From an uncultured Bacteroidales bacterium (GTDB lineage Bacteria > Bacteroidota > Bacteroidia > Bacteroidales > Bacteroidaceae), in the NCBI GenBank assembly GCA_902801485.1, contig CADCIP010000001.1, positions 62,001 to 126,000 on the forward strand: a stretch of DNA of 64,000 bases, read 5' to 3'. Both the position numbers and the translations under genes were made by a program. Below are positions 59,072-64,000 of the stretch, piece by piece. The notes below the pieces were generated by a model. It searched no databases. It worked only from the letters and a program-made list of their open reading frames with translations, and had not been told where the DNA came from. The stretch's first letter is position 1; each line of letters starts with the position of its first letter.

Positions 59072-61615
59072 ATGGGAAGGTTTCAGAAACGGCTGATAAC
59101 AGTAGCGGCATTATGCCTGGTTGTAACAGGAAAGGTATGTGCCCAGACGCTGCATTACGACAAACCTGCAGTATTCTTCGAGGAGGCTTTGGTAATCGGT
59201 AACGGCACTATGGGTGGTATCATCTATGGCGGAACGGAGCAGGATAAAATCTCCTTGAATGATATTACGCTTTGGACGGGCGAACCCTGCAACATGAAGA
59301 TTTATTCGCCAGATGCGCACAAAAGCATTCCTGCCATCCGTGAAGCCTTACGTCAGGGTGATTATCAGAAAGCCGACTCGTTGCAGCACGATGTTCAGGG
59401 ACATTTCTCGCAGAACTATCAGCCGTTGGGACAGCTTACCATAGATTATCTGGATACGGAAACACCTGCCTCAGGCTATCGCCGTTGGTTGGATATAGGC
59501 AACGCTACAGCTCATACAGCCTATCAAAGGGGTGCCTACCGATATACTACAGAATATTTTGCCACACATCCTGATTCGGGAATCGTTATCCGCATTAATA
59601 CTGATAATCCCAAGGGAATCTGTGCCCGCATAGGACTGAGCTGTCAACTCAAGAGCCAGCTTCGTACAGAGGAAGGAAAGGTGCTGGTGAACGACGGCTA
59701 TGCTGCCTATACCTCTTTACCCAGCTATTACAATGCTCAGGAGCGCTTCTCTTATGACCCCTCTCGCGGCATTCATTTCTGCACCAAGGTCCAGGTGGAG
59801 GGAGAGAATGTAAAGGCCGAGGGCGATGCGGTTGTCGTAAACGGGTCCAGCGAGGTTGTCATCTATCTGGTAAATGCCACCTCTTTCAACGGCTACGATA
59901 AAGACCCAGTTAAGGAGGGCCGCCCCTATCGGCAATTGGCCGATGCCAGGATGAAACACCTGACGGCTTTGTCCTACGAAGCGCTGAAGGACCGCCACGT
60001 AACCGACTATAAGAATATCTTCGACCGAGTGAAGCTCTCTCTGGGGGAAAGCAAGTCAGATACTCGCTCTACCGAGGAAGTCCTGAAGGAGTATGTTGAC
60101 GAGAGTATCTTCAATCCCGACCTGGAAGCCCTTTACTTCCAGTATGGCCGCTACCTGCTTATCTCCTGCTCCCGAACACCTAATGTGCCAGCCAACCTGC
60201 AAGGCCTGTGGAACGAGAGCATCCTGCCTCCCTGGTCGTGCAATTACACCACCAACATCAACCTGCAGGAGAACTACTGGCCCGCCGAGACAGCTGCATT
60301 GCCTGAAATGCACCTTTCTCTGCTTACCTACATGAAAGAATTGCAAGGGTCAGGTGAACTTACCGCCAAGGCCTACTATGGCGTGGATAAGGGTTGGTGC
60401 CTGGCTCATAATACCGACATCTGGGCTATGACCTGCCCAGTCGGTCTTCATACGGGTGACCCCCAATGGGCCAACTGGAACATGGGTGGTACCTGGGTAA
60501 GCACGCACATATGGGAACATTACACCTTCTCACTGGATAAGGAATTCCTGCAGGAGTACTATCCCGTACTGAAAGGTGCTGCTGAATTCTGCTTAGGTTG
60601 GCTGGTTCCCCTCTCAACCTTCAACCCTCAGCCCTCAACTCTAAACTCCCAACCTTCTACTCTCAACTCTCAACTCTCAACTCTAAACTATCTAGTCACC
60701 GGTCCGTGTACCTCGCCCGAGAATGCATATGTTACACCTCAAGGTTATCACGGACGTACCTGCTATGGCGGTTCGGCCGACTTGTCTATGATTCGCGAGT
60801 GTCTGACAGATGCCCGTAATGCAGCATGTGTGTTGGGCTTGGACAAGGATTTCGTTGCTCAGGCCGATGAGGCGCTTGCTCGCCTTCAACCATATAAGAT
60901 AGGTAAGAAAGGTAATCTCCAGGAGTGGTTCTACGACTGGGATGATGAAGACCCGCACCACCGTCATCAGAGTCACCTCTTTGGCATCTATCCTGGACAT
61001 AACCTACCCGATGGCGTCAACAGTCAGGAGGATATCAACCGCGCTGCCCTCAAGTCACTGGAAATCCGCGGCGATCGTACTACTGGTTGGAGTACGGGTT
61101 GGCGTGTAAACCTCTATGCTCGTCTGCACGATGCCAAGAACGCTTATCACATCTACCGCAAGTTGCTCTCTTATGTAAGTCCTGATGGCTATCGTGGCCC
61201 TGATGCACGCAGGGGTGGTGGAACCTATCCCAACCTGCTGGATGCTCATTCACCCTTCCAGATAGACGGCAACTTTGGCGGTTGTGCCGGCGTGATAGAG
61301 ATGCTTATGCAAAGCCATTATAACGTTAACGTTAACGATAACGATAACCAAGCGAAAAAAGATAATTATCAACTCTCAACTGTCAACTGTCAACTAAGCA
61401 TAGAATTACTTCCTGCTTTGCCCGAGAACTGGAAGGATGGGGCAGTTAGCGGCATTCGTGCCCGTGGTGGAATTTCCGTCGATATGACTTGGAAGGACAG
61501 CAAGGTTACTGCCCTCACCCTTACCGCTCAGCATCCCTGCAAGGTGGCACTCAAGGTAAACGGACAGGTAAAAACAGTGAAACTGAAGAAAGGTAATAAT
61601 AAGGTAAAATGCTAA
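59072..61615 (+). CDS. GH95 family alpha-fucosidase-type glycosidase
   Basis: 847 residues from ATG 59072 (MGRFQKRLITVAALCLVVTG signal peptide); the frame opens at 58958 inside the GH20 gene. GH95 hallmarks: ALVIGNGTMGGIIYGG near the N-terminus, NLQGLWNESILPPW with NINLQENYWPAE, GPCTSPENAY (catalytic E), HRHQSHLFGIYPG, and HSPFQIDGNFG (catalytic D). Members hydrolyse alpha-1,2-L-fucose or alpha-L-galactose by inversion. Heptanucleotide arrays insert about 28 residues of S/T/L/N/Q repeat at about 512-541, immediately before the catalytic glutamate region, and more near the C-terminus. Confidence 0.92.
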   Translation: MGRFQKRLITVAALCLVVTGKVCAQTLHYDKPAVFFEEALVIGNGTMGGIIYGGTEQDKISLNDITLWTGEPCNMKIYSPDAHKSIPAIREALRQGDYQKADSLQHDVQGHFSQNYQPLGQLTIDYLDTETPASGYRRWLDIGNATAHTAYQRGAYRYTTEYFATHPDSGIVIRINTDNPKGICARIGLSCQLKSQLRTEEGKVLVNDGYAAYTSLPSYYNAQERFSYDPSRGIHFCTKVQVEGENVKAEGDAVVVNGSSEVVIYLVNATSFNGYDKDPVKEGRPYRQLADARMKHLTALSYEALKDRHVTDYKNIFDRVKLSLGESKSDTRSTEEVLKEYVDESIFNPDLEALYFQYGRYLLISCSRTPNVPANLQGLWNESILPPWSCNYTTNINLQENYWPAETAALPEMHLSLLTYMKELQGSGELTAKAYYGVDKGWCLAHNTDIWAMTCPVGLHTGDPQWANWNMGGTWVSTHIWEHYTFSLDKEFLQEYYPVLKGAAEFCLGWLVPLSTFNPQPSTLNSQPSTLNSQLSTLNYLVTGPCTSPENAYVTPQGYHGRTCYGGSADLSMIRECLTDARNAACVLGLDKDFVAQADEALARLQPYKIGKKGNLQEWFYDWDDEDPHHRHQSHLFGIYPGHNLPDGVNSQEDINRAALKSLEIRGDRTTGWSTGWRVNLYARLHDAKNAYHIYRKLLSYVSPDGYRGPDARRGGGTYPNLLDAHSPFQIDGNFGGCAGVIEMLMQSHYNVNVNDNDNQAKKDNYQLSTVNCQLSIELLPALPENWKDGAVSGIRARGGISVDMTWKDSKVTALTLTAQHPCKVALKVNGQVKTVKLKKGNNKVKC
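60611..60694 (+). repeat. Heptanucleotide array, 12 units, in frame in GH95
   Basis: CTCTCAA CCTTCAA CCCTCAG CCCTCAA CTCTAAA CTCCCAA CCTTCTA CTCTCAA x3 CTCTAAA CTATCTA; encodes three PSTLNSQ-type heptapeptides. Confidence 0.92.
61322..61394 (+). repeat. Hexamer and heptamer arrays in frame in GH95
   Basis: AACGTT AACGTT AACGAT AACGAT (61322-61345), then TATCAAC TCTCAAC TGTCAAC TGTCAAC (61367-61394). They encode NVNVNDNDN and YQLSTVNCQLS in the C-terminal region. Confidence 0.8.
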
Positions 61616-61620
61616 TATAC

Positions 61621-64000
61621 ATGAAAAGAACGCTCTCCTTACTTGCATGTCTGCTGCCTTTGCAGTTGCTTGCCATTGGGCTGTACGACTTAAGGTGTGA
61701 ACTCCTGCATCAGCCTTGGGGTGTAGATAACACCACTCCTGCGCTGAGTTGGAAGATAACGCCTGGAGAGAATGGTCTTTGCCAGACGGCTTATCAGATT
61801 CTGGCTGCCTCCAGTCCTGAATTACTTACGGAAGAGAAAGCCGACCTGTGGAATACGGGCAAGGTAAAGAGTACAGAAAGTCTGTGGATACCGTATGCAG
61901 GAAAGGCGCTGACCTCGCGTAGCGTGGTCTATTGGCAGGTTCGTGCTTGGGACCAGAATGATAAGGTTGGCGGTTGGGCCAAGGGTGCTCACTTTAGCGT
62001 AGGTATTCTGGATAATAGTCTATGGAAGGGTCAGTACATTGGCATGAAGCGTGAGAATCCCAAGGTGCAGCCCATGTTCTGGAAGACATTCAGTTTTAGC
62101 GGCAAGGGGAAGCCTGCTTTTCTACACATCAATACGCTTGGCTATCACGAGGTCTATCTGAACGGCCAGAAGGTGTCCGACGATGTGCTGGTGCCTGCTA
62201 TGGTGGAATTCCCCAAGCGCAGTTTGGCTATGACGTACAATGTGACCAATCTGTTACAGGAAGGTCAGAACGACTTGGTTATCTGGTTAGGAACGGGTTG
62301 GTACGATGCTGGTCTGCCTGGTGTGAAGGAAGGCGGTCCGTATGTGATGGCGCAGATAGACCTGCTGGAGAACAACAATTGGAATAGCATCGTTAAGACC
62401 GATGAAACGTGGAAGGCTCGCTCAAGCGGCTATTATTTCGATGGCTCCATGAAGCCCTACGGCTTTGGCGGCGACTTGGTAAAAGCCGAAGAACTCCTCT
62501 CCGACCTCACCCATTCCACCCTTGAAGCCGCCGAATGGCAATTGGCCGTTGTTAATTCACAATTTTCAGATGAGCCCTCACCCAAAGGGGGAGCAGGGAG
62601 GGGGCCTTCCCCAATGATGTGCGAACCCAACAAGGTTCAGCAGGCTGTTCAGGCACAGAAGATTACCCGCTTCCAAGACGACAAATGGATGGTGGATATG
62701 GGTCGGAGCATCGTCGGTTGGGCACGCTTCAACTTTGGCAAACTGAATAAGGGACAGCAGATAATTATCAGCTACGGAGATATGTTGGGATTGGATGGCG
62801 ACTTCGAGCACGGCGTGTATACCGACCGCTACATTGCCAGCGGCGAGGGCGAGGAGTCGTTCTGCAACAAATTCAGCTATCACGCTTACCGTTACATCAA
62901 GATTCAAGGCTTGGGACACCAGCCTGCACTCTCGGACATTGAGGGCCTGAGCATTTATACGGGCTATGAGAAAGAGTCGGCCTTCGTCTGCAACGACGAC
63001 GACATCAAAGCTATTCACAACATGGTGCATTATACCTTTAAGTGTCTTACCCAGAGCGGATATATGGTGGATTGCCCCCATCATGAGCGCCAAGGTTACG
63101 GAGGTGACGGTAATGCTTCTATCCTAGCTGCACAGACCATGTATGATATGTATCCACTCTACAAGAACTGGCTGCAGGCTTACGGCGATGCGCAGGGCGA
63201 GGACGGTGAAGTGCCTCATGTGGCTCCAGCCATCTGGACTTGTGGTGGAGGCCCCTTCTGGTGTGCCTTCATAGCCAATGCTCCTTGGCAGACCTATCTG
63301 CAGTATGGCGACAAGCGGATGCTGGAGCGTTACTATCCCAATATGCAGCGCTACTTGCAGTACACCGAGAAGTATATGCCCGATGGGTTGCTGAGTCTGG
63401 AGCATCGTTGGCCCACCTCATTCCGCAAGCATTGGTTCCTTGGCGACTGGGCGCTGCCCAACGAGGAGCATCAGCATCATACAGAAAGTATCGACGATGT
63501 GAACAGTTGTTCCATGAGCTGGGTGTATGGCATTATGGCGCGAGTTGCTGCTGTTTTGGGTAAGACCGATGATGCTGCCCTTTACCAGCAGAAGCAGCAG
63601 GACATCAACAGCAAGATTCATCAGAAATTCTATAATAAGAAGGATGCAACCTATGCCAGCGGCTTGCAGTTAGATGCCGCCTTTCCCCTCTTTGTGGGCG
63701 CAACGCCAGAGAACCTTACAAATAAGGTAAATGGCCAACTCAAAAAAGACATCTATGGTCGTTGGGAAGGTCATCTGTTCACAGGCCTTGTGGGTGTGCC
63801 TATTGTTACCCAATGGCTCACCAAGGCGGGCGAGGCGCAGGTGATGTACGATATGCTCAAGCAGCGCAGCTTCCCAGGCTACCTGTATATGATAGAGAAC
63901 GGCGCCACCACCACGTGGGAGCATTGGAATGCCCGAAGGAGCCGAATCCACAACTGCTACAACGGCATAGGCTCTTGGTTTTATCAGGCACTGGCCGGCA
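61621..64000 (+). CDS. GH78 alpha-L-rhamnosidase, 3' end outside window
   Basis: 793 codons visible from ATG 61621 (MKRTLSLLACLLPLQLLAIG signal peptide). Bacteroidota GH78 layout: an N-terminal Fn3-like domain (LRCELLHQPWGVDNTTPALSW), beta-sandwich domains (INTLGYHEVYLNGQKVSDDV, MVDMGRSIVGWARFNFG), then the (alpha/alpha)6 barrel with DCPHHERQGYGGDGNASI, the conserved acidic site, and WEGHLFTGL / TTTWEHWNA. It removes terminal alpha-L-rhamnose from plant or bacterial glycans. One palindromic element (62575-62612) is in frame, encoding EPSPKGGAGRGPSP. Confidence 0.92.
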   Translation, partial: MKRTLSLLACLLPLQLLAIGLYDLRCELLHQPWGVDNTTPALSWKITPGENGLCQTAYQILAASSPELLTEEKADLWNTGKVKSTESLWIPYAGKALTSRSVVYWQVRAWDQNDKVGGWAKGAHFSVGILDNSLWKGQYIGMKRENPKVQPMFWKTFSFSGKGKPAFLHINTLGYHEVYLNGQKVSDDVLVPAMVEFPKRSLAMTYNVTNLLQEGQNDLVIWLGTGWYDAGLPGVKEGGPYVMAQIDLLENNNWNSIVKTDETWKARSSGYYFDGSMKPYGFGGDLVKAEELLSDLTHSTLEAAEWQLAVVNSQFSDEPSPKGGAGRGPSPMMCEPNKVQQAVQAQKITRFQDDKWMVDMGRSIVGWARFNFGKLNKGQQIIISYGDMLGLDGDFEHGVYTDRYIASGEGEESFCNKFSYHAYRYIKIQGLGHQPALSDIEGLSIYTGYEKESAFVCNDDDIKAIHNMVHYTFKCLTQSGYMVDCPHHERQGYGGDGNASILAAQTMYDMYPLYKNWLQAYGDAQGEDGEVPHVAPAIWTCGGGPFWCAFIANAPWQTYLQYGDKRMLERYYPNMQRYLQYTEKYMPDGLLSLEHRWPTSFRKHWFLGDWALPNEEHQHHTESIDDVNSCSMSWVYGIMARVAAVLGKTDDAALYQQKQQDINSKIHQKFYNKKDATYASGLQLDAAFPLFVGATPENLTNKVNGQLKKDIYGRWEGHLFTGLVGVPIVTQWLTKAGEAQVMYDMLKQRSFPGYLYMIENGATTTWEHWNARRSRIHNCYNGIGSWFYQALAG
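62575..62612 (+). repeat. GC-rich palindromic element in frame in GH78
   Basis: CCCTCACCCAAAGGGGGAG then CAGGGAGGGGGCCTTCCCC, almost identical to the copies at 5263 and 7615. Confidence 0.8.

Overview
The window looks like a chromosomal segment of a gut- or rumen-type member of the Bacteroidota, most likely Prevotellaceae (Prevotella in the broad sense). The evidence is the promoter grammar (-7 boxes of the form TAnnTTTG about 20 bp after a TTG/TTTG box) and the gene content: TonB-dependent-type outer-membrane barrels, GLPGLI and DUF4919 proteins, ECF sigma factors, GH20/GH95/GH78/GH18 glycosidases, class I fumarase, and integrase-bearing elements with DUF4373. No rRNA and no CRISPR array are present. 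One tRNA (Lys, anticodon TTT) is intact.

Layout. 1-3.9 kb is the right end of an integrated element: DUF4373 protein, excisionase-like HTH, tandem-HTH regulator and tyrosine recombinase, with two candidate small RNAs and face-to-face promoters. 3.9-8.7 kb holds an ATP-grasp-like protein, a glycosyltransferase 2-DUF4922 fusion and a SpoIID/LytB protein. 8.7-16.1 kb is a minus-strand surface/secreted cluster (CotH kinase, a beta-solenoid-like carbohydrate-binding protein, a small secreted protein, a GH18-ThuA fusion). 16.2-27.7 kb carries three ECF sigma loci with associated membrane and secreted proteins, interleaved with a type IV (AbiEi/AbiEii) toxin-antitoxin pair, an HU-like protein and a DUF4143 ATPase. 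27.8-35.8 kb is mostly housekeeping (aroB, rsmD, DUF3822, RecD-like helicase) plus a large outer-membrane barrel. 35.9-40.6 kb is a self-contained regulon: an ECF sigma factor fused to a membrane segment and a TonB C-terminal domain, followed by an outer-membrane receptor and a GLPGLI protein. 40.6-42.3 kb is a graveyard of toxin-antitoxin modules around one intact YoeB-like pair. 42.4-50.2 kb has a C1 peptidase, a small frameshifted secreted protein, fumarase, hflX, a coiled-coil lipoprotein, rsmI, an AI-2E-family transporter and tRNA-Lys. 50.2-57.3 kb holds two successive units, each beginning with a derivative of the tRNA-Lys 3' half and ending in a DUF4919 gene. 57.4-64 kb is a GH20-GH95-GH78 glycosidase operon that runs off the window.

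The most striking feature is at the sequence scale. About twenty degenerate tandem arrays with a strict 7-nt period, each with different words, are scattered through intergenic and coding DNA. When in frame they build heptapeptide repeats, signal-peptide parts and stop codons. A second dispersed family, a 30-45 bp GC-rich palindromic element (CTCCCC..GGGGGAG..GGGAGGGGGCTTT), occurs about a dozen times, many of them in frame inside conserved enzymes. Both behave like in-frame-tolerated genomic repeats comparable in logic to Rickettsia palindromic elements. The fused ECF sigma-TonB protein with a repeated 22-bp upstream motif is the strongest candidate for a new regulatory architecture.
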